This document shows, piece after piece, positions 57,249-64,000 of a DNA stretch of 64,000 nt. The translations under genes were made by a program, and so were the position numbers. Origin of the DNA: Curtobacterium sp. MCPF17_052 (GTDB lineage Bacteria > Actinomycetota > Actinomycetes > Actinomycetales > Microbacteriaceae); NCBI RefSeq assembly GCF_003234085.1, contig NZ_QKSD01000014.1:46223-110222 (forward strand), given 5' to 3'. The first letter of the stretch is position 1. Every line of letters begins with the position of its first letter. The notes under the pieces were generated by a model. It saw only the letters and a list, made by a program, of their open reading frames with translations. It did not search any database and had not been told where the DNA came from.

Positions 57249-57701
57249 TCAGACGGTCCGCGCCCGGAGGGGCTGGCGGCGCCGACGACGTTCCGGGAGC
57301 AGACTCCGCACGAACCCGACGAGCGTCGCCCCGAGCAGGCCGCCCATGCCGTTCGACAGCACGTCGCGGGGATCGGCCACGCGGTACGGCAGGTACTCGG
57401 CCTGCGCGAACTCGATCCCGACCGACAGCCCGACGGCGATCAGCGCGCCGAGGATCCACCAGCGACGGGGCAGCCACAGCGCGGCGATGAGCCCGACCGG
57501 CACGAACATCGCGACGTTCGCCAGGAACTCGGTGCGGTCGTACGTGAACCAGGCACCGTGCGGCAGGTGCTGCACCCAGGCGACGGCGTGCAGGACGAGG
57601 GAGTTCTCGGCCGAGGTGAACACGTGCGGGGTCAGCGTCATCCGCCAGATCACCCAGGCGTAGCCGCCCGTCAGGGCCAGGAGGAGGAGTTTCCGCAACA
57701 T
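57249..57701 (-). CDS. VanZ-family membrane protein
   Basis: This is a 150-residue protein with four hydrophobic segments: [55 protein letters not shown], and a C-terminal [12 protein letters not shown]. The motifs [15 protein letters not shown] and [32 protein letters not shown] are those of VanZ-like proteins, linked in some species to teicoplanin tolerance or to unknown membrane functions. It ends in a basic tail. It stands alone, divergent from the GH6 gene. Confidence 0.88.
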   Translation of the reverse strand: MLRKLLLLALTGGYAWVIWRMTLTPHVFTSAENSLVLHAVAWVQHLPHGAWFTYDRTEFLANVAMFVPVGLIAALWLPRRWWILGALIAVGLSVGIEFAQAEYLPYRVADPRDVLSNGMGGLLGATLVGFVRSLLPERRRRRQPLRARTV

Positions 57702-57821
57702 CCGGTCAGTCTGGGGCACGACTGCTGGGCAGCACCCTGGCATCGCATGACGATGGGATGGGAACATGACGGCAGCAGCGGATGCGGGTCGGGGGCGACG
57801 CGCGACAGGGAGGAACGGCCG

Positions 57822-58844
57822 ATGCCGAGACCGCAACGGACCTCGTCCACGCGCCAGTGGGTCTGGATCGGGGCCGTCGGCGCGCTCGTCGTCGCCGTCG
57901 TCGTGGCGGTGAGCGTGGTGCTGCCGCATGCCGGAGACCGTCCGGTCGCGCACCGCCGGAGCGTCGCCGAGGCGTGGCCCGGCGGCCTCGCCCGCCAGCC
58001 CTCGACCGCGAACCAGGCGCGCTGGCACGAGACGGCCGCGCGGAAGGCGGGTCGGGCCTCCACCGCGGACCGTCTCGCCGTGATCGCCGACCAGCCGATC
58101 GCCACTTGGCTGACGAACTCGTCCGTCCCCGAGACGGTCGCGACCGTGCGGAGCGTCCTGGCGGCGGCGCGTGAGCAGCGGAAGACCCCGGTCTTCGTGC
58201 TCTACGCCATCCCCGACCGCGACTGCGGGCACTGGTCGCGGGGCGGTACCGCGGAGGACGCCTACCTGCCGTGGGTCCGTGCCGTCGTCCGGGCACTCGC
58301 GGGCTCGCACGCGGTCGTCCTGGTCGAACCGGACTCGATCGCGCAGATCGCGGTCTGCGAGCGGCTGCGGGACACGCGGCTGCCGCTCCTCCGCAAGGCG
58401 GTGACGGCGCTCACCGGCCACGGGTTGACGGTGTACCTGGACGGCGGCAACGAGAACCGGGTGCCGGTCGCGACGATGGCCGACTGGCTGCGGCGCGCGG
58501 GCGTCGACCGTGTGCAGGGCTTCTCGACGAACGTGTCGAACTTCTACCGGGTCGACCAGGAGCGCGCCTACGCCGACGAACTCGCCGACGCGATCGGCGG
58601 GGACCCGCACTTCGTCATCGACGTCTCGCGGAACGGCCGGGGTTGGCGGGGAGACTGGTGCAACCCCGAGGGCGCCGGCCTCGGGCAGCTCCCCCACGTC
58701 ACGCTCGGCACGACCAGGCTCGACGCGCTGCTCTGGGTGAAGACACCCGGTCTGAGCGACGGCAGCTGCAACGGCGGACCGGCCGCGGGTCAGTGGTGGG
58801 AGTCCTACGCGCTCGCCCTGGTCGCGAACCGCAAGCGCGACTGA
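57822..58844 (+). CDS. glycoside hydrolase family 6 (cellobiohydrolase/endoglucanase-like)
   Basis: This 340-residue protein from ATG 57822 has GGAGG upstream. A basic N-terminus and one membrane helix (WIGAVGALVVAVVVAVSVVL, 14-33) act as a signal anchor. The GH6 fold follows: FVLYAIPDRDCGHWSRGG (catalytic acid Asp134), VLVEPDSIAQI, LTVYLDGGNENRV, GFSTNVSNFY, FVIDVSRNGRG, and WVKTPGLSDGSC with the base-side Asp. It should cut beta-1,4-glucan, consistent with a plant-associated bacterium. No cellulose-binding module is present, and the anchor suggests the enzyme may stay cell-bound. It precedes the M4 protease gene on the same strand. Confidence 0.9.
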   Translation: MPRPQRTSSTRQWVWIGAVGALVVAVVVAVSVVLPHAGDRPVAHRRSVAEAWPGGLARQPSTANQARWHETAARKAGRASTADRLAVIADQPIATWLTNSSVPETVATVRSVLAAAREQRKTPVFVLYAIPDRDCGHWSRGGTAEDAYLPWVRAVVRALAGSHAVVLVEPDSIAQIAVCERLRDTRLPLLRKAVTALTGHGLTVYLDGGNENRVPVATMADWLRRAGVDRVQGFSTNVSNFYRVDQERAYADELADAIGGDPHFVIDVSRNGRGWRGDWCNPEGAGLGQLPHVTLGTTRLDALLWVKTPGLSDGSCNGGPAAGQWWESYALALVANRKRD

Positions 58845-58911
58845 CGCGCGGACGACGGCCGGGAGGCCCGACACCGGCCCGGCTGTCGGCCGCCGGTGGT
58901 TGCATGTCGCC

Positions 58912-59964
58912 ATGACCAGCCGCCACCTGCGTTCCGTCGTCCCGCCGTACCTGCTGCGCGCCGTCGCGGCCGCACCGGCGGACCGCTTCCCACGCGCCGC
59001 CTCGGCGGCACGGACCGCGCTCGCCTCGATGGACCGCGTCCAGGAGCCGAAGCAGGTCACCGGCCTCCGCGCGCCCCGGACCGCCGGCACGCCCGACGCC
59101 TCGCCGCAGCGGACGATCTCGACCGCCGCCGGCACGACCACCCTGCCGGGCACGGTCGTCCGACGCGAGGGCGACGGCGACACCGGGGACGCCGCCACCG
59201 ACGAGGCGTACGCGGGGCTCGGTGCGACGCACGCGTTCTGGCTCGACGTCTTCGGACGGGTCTCCATCGACGGTGCCGGGCTGCCCCTCGAGGCCACCGT
59301 GCACTACGGCCAGGAGTACGACAACGCCTACTGGGACGGGCAGCGGATGGCGTTCGGGGACGGGGACGGCGAGGTCTTCCGACGCTTCACCGTCGCGGTC
59401 GACGTGATCGGCCACGAGCTCGCCCACGGTGTCACGCAGTACACCGCCGACCTGGTCTACCAGGGGCAGTCCGGGGCGCTCAACGAGTCGATGAGCGACG
59501 TCTTCGGCTCCCTCGTCGCCCAGTACGCGGCCGGGCAGACCGCCGAGCAGGCGACCTGGTTGATCGGGGAGGGGCTCTTCACCGACGCCGTGCACGGGGT
59601 CGCGCTGCGCTCGATGCGTGCGCCGGGGACCGCCTACGACGACCCGGTGCTCGGCGGGGACCCGCAGCCGGCGACCATGGCCGACTACGTCGAGACCACC
59701 GAGGACCAGGGTGGCGTGCACCTGAACTCCGGCATCCCGAACCACGCGTTCTTCCTCGCCGCGACCACGATCGGCGGCCCGGCCTGGGTCGGCGCCGGGC
59801 AGGTGTGGTGGGACGCCCTGACGTCGGCCGAGGTGTCGGCGTCCATCGACTTCGCCGGGTTCGCGGCCGTCACGGTGCGGGCGGCGGTGACCCGCTTCGG
59901 GGCGGACTCGCGCGAACACGCCGCGGTCACCGACGCCTGGCGCTCGGTGGGCGTCCTGTCCTGA
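58912..59964 (+). CDS. protealysin-type M4 metalloprotease without signal peptide
   Basis: This is a 350-residue thermolysin-family protease. The zinc motif is VIGHELAHGVTQYTADL (His168, Glu169, His172) with the third ligand Glu192 in NESMSDVFGS, and GGVHLNSGIPNHAFFLAA supplies the transition-state His. The short propeptide begins SRHLRSVVPPYLLRAVAA, the PPYLL signature of protealysin-like precursors, rather than the long FTP propeptide of secreted thermolysins. No signal peptide is visible. ATG 58912 is used. Directly after the stop lies an emfourin-like inhibitor gene, the arrangement expected for this subgroup. Confidence 0.93.
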   Translation: MTSRHLRSVVPPYLLRAVAAAPADRFPRAASAARTALASMDRVQEPKQVTGLRAPRTAGTPDASPQRTISTAAGTTTLPGTVVRREGDGDTGDAATDEAYAGLGATHAFWLDVFGRVSIDGAGLPLEATVHYGQEYDNAYWDGQRMAFGDGDGEVFRRFTVAVDVIGHELAHGVTQYTADLVYQGQSGALNESMSDVFGSLVAQYAAGQTAEQATWLIGEGLFTDAVHGVALRSMRAPGTAYDDPVLGGDPQPATMADYVETTEDQGGVHLNSGIPNHAFFLAATTIGGPAWVGAGQVWWDALTSAEVSASIDFAGFAAVTVRAAVTRFGADSREHAAVTDAWRSVGVLS

Positions 59965-60245
59965 CGCGGGGCGGCACGCGCTGCGGCGGGTTCGCCGGCA
60001 TGACCCGGGCCTGGCGGCTCGACACCGACGACCGGCCGGACGCCGACCGGTGGGCCGAGCTCGTCGGCGCGCTCCCCCGCGACCAGGTACCGGCGACGGA
60101 CCCGGCTGCGGGCGACGCGGTCCGGGACGACTTCGTCTGGACGGTCACCGTCGCCCGGACCACGGTCACCATCCCGGGTCGTCGACTGGACGGGCCGTGG
60201 GCGACGCTCGTGGCGCAGGTGCGGGACCAGGGCGAGCCGGCCTGA
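59961..60245 (+). CDS. emfourin-like protease inhibitor, probable CTG start overlapping the protease stop
   Basis: The frame gives 94 residues if it begins at CTG 59961, where CTGA overlaps the protease TGA (59962-59964). It reads LTRGGTRCGGFAGMTRAWRLD, then DDRPDADRWAELVGALPRDQVPATDPAAGDAVRDDFVWTVTVARTTVTIPGRRLDGPWATLVAQV. The xxGGFAG N-terminal strand and the DFVWTVTV strand match emfourin, the small tight inhibitor encoded after protealysin genes. The first ATG (60000) lies inside the conserved region and would remove GGFAG. The start is therefore unusual or upstream in another form; the frame assignment is solid, the exact start is not. Confidence 0.75.
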   Translation: MTRGGTRCGGFAGMTRAWRLDTDDRPDADRWAELVGALPRDQVPATDPAAGDAVRDDFVWTVTVARTTVTIPGRRLDGPWATLVAQVRDQGEPA

Positions 60246-60295
60246 CGGACGCGGGCCGGGCCTCCCGGCCATGCCGCCCGTCCTGCTCCTCAGGT

Positions 60296-60335
60296 GACGT
60301 CGATGACCGTCAGGCGACGTCGATGACCGTCAGGC
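60296..60335. repeat. 20-bp tandem duplication across the helD stop codon
   Basis: Two perfect adjacent copies of a 20-mer beginning GACGTCGATGACC lie at 60296-60315 and 60316-60335. The second copy encodes the last residues of the helicase (LTVIDVA), while the first lies mostly beyond the stop. This looks like a recent slippage duplication. Confidence 0.9.
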
Positions 60336-62568
60336 GACGGGTGGGGCGGGTCATCGCGACGTAGACCGCCGCAGCCGCACGGGCGGCGTCGGACCCGACG
60401 CGGTCCGGGTCGACGAGCAGCACGCCGTCGAACTCCAGGCCCTTCGCATCGGCACCGGTGAGCACCGTCACCGAGCCCGGGCGCGGTGAACCCAGCCCGC
60501 GGACGTCAGCCTCGGTGCGGGCCAACCGCGCACGCACGGCGGCGACGTCGGCCTCCGGCACGATCACGCCGATCGTCCCCGAACCGATCAGGTCACGCTC
60601 GCTGTCGACCCGACGGACGACGGTGTCGAGCAGGTCCGATCGGCCGACGTGCAGCCGCTCGACGGGGTCACCGTCGCGGACCGCCTCGTTCGCGGTCACC
60701 GTCAGCCCGGCCGAGGCGGCGAACGCCCCGGCGGCCTCGACGATGGAGCGCGGCGTGCGGTAGTTGACGGTGAGTTCCTCGAGCCGGGAGTCCAGCGGCA
60801 CCTGCGGCGCACGACCCCGGCGACGGCGGGAGAGCGCGCCGCGGACGTCGTCCCACGTCCGGGCGGCACCGGGCGAGGAGCCCTGCGCCATGTCGCCGAC
60901 GATCGTGAAGGAGCGCAGCGGGTTCCGTCGGGCGAGGATCCGCCACTGCATCGGCGAGAGCTCCTGCGCCTCGTCGACCACGATGTGCCCGTAGGTCCAC
61001 TCGCGGTCCTCGGCGGCACGCTCGGCGGTGGAGCGGGGGTCGCCGCCCTCCGCGAAGGCCCCGGCGACCTGTTCGGCGCTGACGATGCCCTCGACGCCCA
61101 TGTTCTCGATGGCCTGCCGGGCGTTCTCGATGTCGCGGTTCCGGCTGGCCTTGGCCTGGCGCTTCGCCGCACCACCGGTCGGATCGAACTCCCCGAGGAG
61201 CTCGGCCGCCTCGTCGAGGAGCGGGACGTCCTCCACCGTGAACGCGGCACCACGCTCGCGTCGGAGCAGTTCCCGGCGCTCCGGGGACCAGTTGGGAGTC
61301 AGCGACGCCAGCCAGTTCGGACGGGCGAAGAGGTCCTCGACGAGCTTCTCGGCGGGCAGCGGCAGCCACGCCGTGTTGAGCAGGACGCGGGCGTCGTACG
61401 AGCTGCGGATGTCCTCACGGAGGACCTTCTCGTCGGCCTCGTCCACCGTCGTGCCGCGATGCCGGAGCTGCTCGGCGAGCAGGCGGGTCATGGCGTCGAG
61501 CGCGTTCTTGTTGAACGTCACCCGGGCGACGTTGTGCGGCTTGCCGCGGTCCTGGGCGCGGCGCATCGCCTCGGCGACGAGCTGCGGCGGGACGACGAGT
61601 CGTTCACCCTCGACGTCGAGCGTGACGGACTCGGTCGGGACGACCTGGCGCGAACGCACGGCCCGGCGCAGCAGGTCGGCCATCTCGCCGGAGCCCTTCA
61701 CGGCGGCGACGTCGCGCCTGTCGTGCACGGTGGTGTGCAGCCCCGGGTAGAGCGAGCCGAGGGAGGCCATCACGACGCCGGTCTCGCCGAGGGACGGCAG
61801 GACCTGCTCGATGTAGGTGAGGAACGCCGGGGACGGCCCGACCACGAGCACCCCGGAGCCCCGGAGCCGCTCGCGGTACGAGTAGAGCAGGTAGGCGGCG
61901 CGGTGCAGCGCCACCGCGGTCTTCCCGGTCCCGGGCCCACCCTGGACGATGAGCACGCCCTCGAGCGGGGAGCGGATGATGCGGTCCTGCTCGCCCTGGA
62001 TCGTGGCGACGATGTCGGTCATCCGGCCGGTGCGCTCGGCGGTGACCGCGGCGAGCAACGCGCCCTCACCCTGCAGGTGGGTGCGCTCGTCGTCGTACAG
62101 GGTGGCGTCGAAGACCTCGTCCTCGACGCCGACGACCGTGCGGCCCTCGAGCGTCAGGTGTCGGCGGGCGCGCATGCCCATCGGATGGGCCGCGGTGGCC
62201 TGGTAGAACGCACTGGCACCGGGCACCCGCCAGTCGAGCAGCAGCGGACGGTGGTCGGCGTCACGGAGACCCACGCGACCGATGTACCGGAAGGCGTCCT
62301 CGTCGGCCGGCGGGTCCTGGACCTCGAGCCGGCCGAAGACGAGCCGGTCGCCGACGCGTTCGAGCGTGGCGACGGTGTCCTCGTAGAGCCGGGCGAACGC
62401 GTCACGCTCGCTGCGGCTCTGGTGGTTGCCGCCGACGGTCTGTCGACGGGTCTCGGCGAGTCGCTGGGCGGCCTCGGCCGTCAGCTCGTCGAGTCGGTGG
62501 AACAGACCGTCGACGTAACCGCGTTCACGGTCGATCTCGGTGGGTTCGGAAACACGCGCTTCGGACAC
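60310..62568 (-). CDS. HelD-type RNA polymerase-recycling ATPase (UvrD-like)
   Basis: This is a 752-residue protein. An N-terminal coiled-coil arm (DRERGYVDGLFHRLDELTAEAAQRLAETR) precedes the split SF1 helicase core: Walker A VQGGPGTGKTAVALHR, VVDEAQELSPMQW (motif II), VGDMAQGSSPGAARTW, LTVNYRTPRSIVEAA, and a C-terminal GLEFDGVLLVDPDRV with VAMTRPTRRLTVID. This is the HelD arrangement, which pulls stalled RNA polymerase off DNA; some actinobacterial members give rifampicin tolerance. GTG 62568 was chosen because AAGGG lies 6 nt upstream; TTG 62574 is an alternative. The gene is convergent with the emfourin-like gene, with a 20-bp duplication at its end. Confidence 0.9.
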   Translation of the reverse strand: MSEARVSEPTEIDRERGYVDGLFHRLDELTAEAAQRLAETRRQTVGGNHQSRSERDAFARLYEDTVATLERVGDRLVFGRLEVQDPPADEDAFRYIGRVGLRDADHRPLLLDWRVPGASAFYQATAAHPMGMRARRHLTLEGRTVVGVEDEVFDATLYDDERTHLQGEGALLAAVTAERTGRMTDIVATIQGEQDRIIRSPLEGVLIVQGGPGTGKTAVALHRAAYLLYSYRERLRGSGVLVVGPSPAFLTYIEQVLPSLGETGVVMASLGSLYPGLHTTVHDRRDVAAVKGSGEMADLLRRAVRSRQVVPTESVTLDVEGERLVVPPQLVAEAMRRAQDRGKPHNVARVTFNKNALDAMTRLLAEQLRHRGTTVDEADEKVLREDIRSSYDARVLLNTAWLPLPAEKLVEDLFARPNWLASLTPNWSPERRELLRRERGAAFTVEDVPLLDEAAELLGEFDPTGGAAKRQAKASRNRDIENARQAIENMGVEGIVSAEQVAGAFAEGGDPRSTAERAAEDREWTYGHIVVDEAQELSPMQWRILARRNPLRSFTIVGDMAQGSSPGAARTWDDVRGALSRRRRGRAPQVPLDSRLEELTVNYRTPRSIVEAAGAFAASAGLTVTANEAVRDGDPVERLHVGRSDLLDTVVRRVDSERDLIGSGTIGVIVPEADVAAVRARLARTEADVRGLGSPRPGSVTVLTGADAKGLEFDGVLLVDPDRVGSDAARAAAAVYVAMTRPTRRLTVIDVA

Positions 62569-62658
62569 TCGCAACCCTTCGGGACAGGGGGACCAATCGT
62601 ATCCCCCTGCCCCGGTCGGCTTCGACTCGATCGCGGCTGCGACCGCGACCGGTCGCGA

Positions 62659-63501
62659 CTACATCTCTTCGTGCGTGTCCGGGTCGCCGTCCCAGAGCCG
62701 ACCGCGCTCGAGCGCGGAGATGGCCTGGACCTCGTCGTCGCTCAGCGTGAAGCCGAACACGTCGAGGTTCTCGCGCTGCCGGTCCGGGTCGCCCGACTTC
62801 GGCACCGGGACGGCACCGAGCTGGACGTGCCAGCGGAGCACGACCTGGCCGGCCGACACCCCGTGCGCGTCGGCCGCGGCGGTGACCGGTGCCTCGGTGA
62901 GGAGCTCGGACTGCTTCGCGAGCGGGCTCCAGCTCTCGGTGACGATCCCGAGCCGCTGGTGCACGGCACGCAGCTCGGACTGCGGGAAGTACGGGTGCAG
63001 CTCGACCTGGTTGACGGCCGGTGCGACCCCGGTGGCGTCGATGATGCGGTCGAGGTGCTCCGGCGTGAAGTTCGAGACGCCGATCGAGCGGACCTTGCCG
63101 CTGTCCCGCAGGTCGACGAACGCCTTCCAGGTGTCCACGAACTTGCCCACCGACGGGTTCGGCCAGTGGATCAGGTACAGGTCCAGGTGGTCGAGCCCCA
63201 GGTTCGCCAGGGTCTCGTCCACCGAACGGTGCGCCTCGTCGTACCCGTGGTGGCGTCCCGGGAGCTTCGACGTCACCACGAACTCGTCACGCGGCACGTC
63301 GGCGCGGCGGACCGCTGCACCGACGGCGTCCTCGTTGCCGTAGTTCAGCGCGGTGTCGAGCAGGCGGTACCCGCTCGTGATCGCCGCACCGACCGCGGCG
63401 ATCCCCTCGTCGCCGTCCAGCGAGTACGTGCCGAGGCCGAGCGCCGGGATCCGGTGCCCGTCGTTCAGTTCGAGGGTCGGGACCTCCGGGACGCCCGGCA
63501 T
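62659..63501 (-). CDS. aldo/keto reductase (2,5-diketogluconate reductase-like)
   Basis: This 280-residue enzyme has PALGLGTYSLD, SGYRLLDTALNYGNEDAVG (catalytic Asp and Tyr), FVVTSKLPG (Lys), DLYLIHWPNP (His), IGVSNFTPEHL, NQVELHPYFPQ and a C-terminal VPKSGDPDRQRENLDVFGF NADPH site. This is the classical AKR3/5 signature set. The substrate cannot be named. Its ATG shares one base with the FKBP stop (TGATG), so the two are coupled. Confidence 0.93.
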   Translation of the reverse strand: MPGVPEVPTLELNDGHRIPALGLGTYSLDGDEGIAAVGAAITSGYRLLDTALNYGNEDAVGAAVRRADVPRDEFVVTSKLPGRHHGYDEAHRSVDETLANLGLDHLDLYLIHWPNPSVGKFVDTWKAFVDLRDSGKVRSIGVSNFTPEHLDRIIDATGVAPAVNQVELHPYFPQSELRAVHQRLGIVTESWSPLAKQSELLTEAPVTAAADAHGVSAGQVVLRWHVQLGAVPVPKSGDPDRQRENLDVFGFTLSDDEVQAISALERGRLWDGDPDTHEEM

Positions 63502-63872
63502 CAGCGGACGCCGAGCAGGTCGATGACGAAGATCAGGGTCTTGCCGGACAGGAAGTGTCCGCCGCCGGCCGGGCCGTAGGCGAGCTCCGGCGGGACGACG
63601 AGCTTGCGACGGCCGCCGACCTTCATGCCGGGGATGCCCTCCTGCCAGCCGCGGACGAGGGCCGCGAGGGGGAAGTCGATCGGTTCGCCACGACCCCAGG
63701 AGCTGTCGAACTCCTCGCCGGACTCGTACTCGACGCCGGCGTAGTGGACCTTGACGGTCGAGCCGGACTCGGCGACGGCGCCGTCGCCCTCGACGATGTC
63801 GGTGATGACGAGGTCGGTGGGGGCCGGGCCCTCGGGGGCGTCGAACTCGGGCTTGCTGTTCAGGTCAGTCAT
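63501..63872 (-). CDS. FKBP-type peptidyl-prolyl cis-trans isomerase
   Basis: This is a 123-residue cytoplasmic FKBP. A short acidic N-terminus is followed by VKVHYAGVEYESGEEFDSSW, PLAALVRGWQEGIPGMKVGGRRKLVVPPELAYGP and TLIFVIDLLGVR, the single FKBP domain with its conserved Trp in GWQEG. It catalyses prolyl isomerisation in protein folding. The first gene of a pair with the downstream aldo/keto reductase. It is divergent from the gene starting at 63942. Confidence 0.95.
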   Translation of the reverse strand: MTDLNSKPEFDAPEGPAPTDLVITDIVEGDGAVAESGSTVKVHYAGVEYESGEEFDSSWGRGEPIDFPLAALVRGWQEGIPGMKVGGRRKLVVPPELAYGPAGGGHFLSGKTLIFVIDLLGVR

Positions 63873-63941
63873 GCTCGTCAGTCAACCAGAGAACGAAACC
63901 CGGCCCCGCAGGCGGCCTCCAGGCCACAGAATGGTTCCACC

Positions 63942-64000
63942 GTGACACCAGATGCCCCCGTGGACGCCCCCACGAAGCCCCACCGTTCCCTGTTCGCCGA
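63942..64000 (+). CDS. start of an unidentified protein, truncated by window edge
   Basis: An open frame begins at GTG 63942 (TPDAPVDAPTKPHRSLFA) and runs off the window. It is divergent from the FKBP gene, leaving about 70 bp for both promoters. With about 20 residues visible, no family can be assigned. Confidence 0.3.
   Translation, partial: MTPDAPVDAPTKPHRSLFA

Overview
The window is 64 kb of high-GC actinobacterial chromosome. Gene order, GTG-rich starts, GTGA/ATGA-coupled operons, CGAAC-type LexA boxes and gene content point to the Microbacteriaceae. A Curtobacterium-like genus is my best guess; this is an inference, with no database search behind it.

Region 1 (1-5.8 kb) is accessory DNA. 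It holds the tail of an unknown gene, a small Cys/His-rich ORF, a broken helicase-associated-domain gene next to a 12-copy 7-bp minisatellite, and a compact three-gene operon. That operon encodes two paralogous tyrosine-recombinase-fold proteins that lack the first catalytic Arg, followed by a 699-residue DDE transposase. The region ends at a strong hairpin and a tRNA-Pro(GGG) whose 3' end faces the accessory DNA, the usual geometry of an island border.

Region 2 (5.8-14.5 kb) has mostly niche genes: an integral membrane protein coupled to an endonuclease/exonuclease/phosphatase protein, a lipoprotein with a glycosidase-like C-terminus, a RecQ helicase fused to a phosphoribosyltransferase-like tail, an aldo/keto reductase divergent from an MmyB-type regulator, and two membrane-associated proteins.

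Region 3 (14.5-27.2 kb, minus strand) is core: der-cmk-tyrA, then rluB-scpB-scpA-parA (chromosome segregation and condensation; RluB carries a roughly 530-residue Arg/Gly/Asp repeat tail), then sseB-like and hisA-hisH-hisB-hisC.

Region 4 (27.2-38.7 kb) is the SOS/DNA-repair neighbourhood: a LysM protein divergent from lexA with two LexA boxes, hflX, an RsmC-like methyltransferase, dapF-miaA-miaB, recX-recA with two LexA boxes, a DUF3046 gene, clgR-like, cinA-pgsA. Region 5 (38.7-57.7 kb) continues the conserved actinobacterial block: ftsK, rnj, dapA, folA-thyA, dapB, an M16 peptidase, pnp and rpsO. Several lineage-specific genes sit within it: a GNAT enzyme, a histidine phosphatase, a TetR regulator with a clear operator, a YbhB-like protein, a lytic-transglycosylase-like secreted protein and an FMN reductase.

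Region 6 (57.2-64 kb) holds a VanZ-like protein, a GH6 glycosidase, a protealysin-type M4 protease followed by an emfourin-like inhibitor that may start at a CTG overlapping the protease stop, a HelD-type helicase, an aldo/keto reductase and an FKBP.

One signal cuts across the whole window: the motif (A/C)CGGGAGGCNCG occurs about 19 times, mostly at gene 3' ends and sometimes as hairpin pairs. That is far more than base composition predicts.
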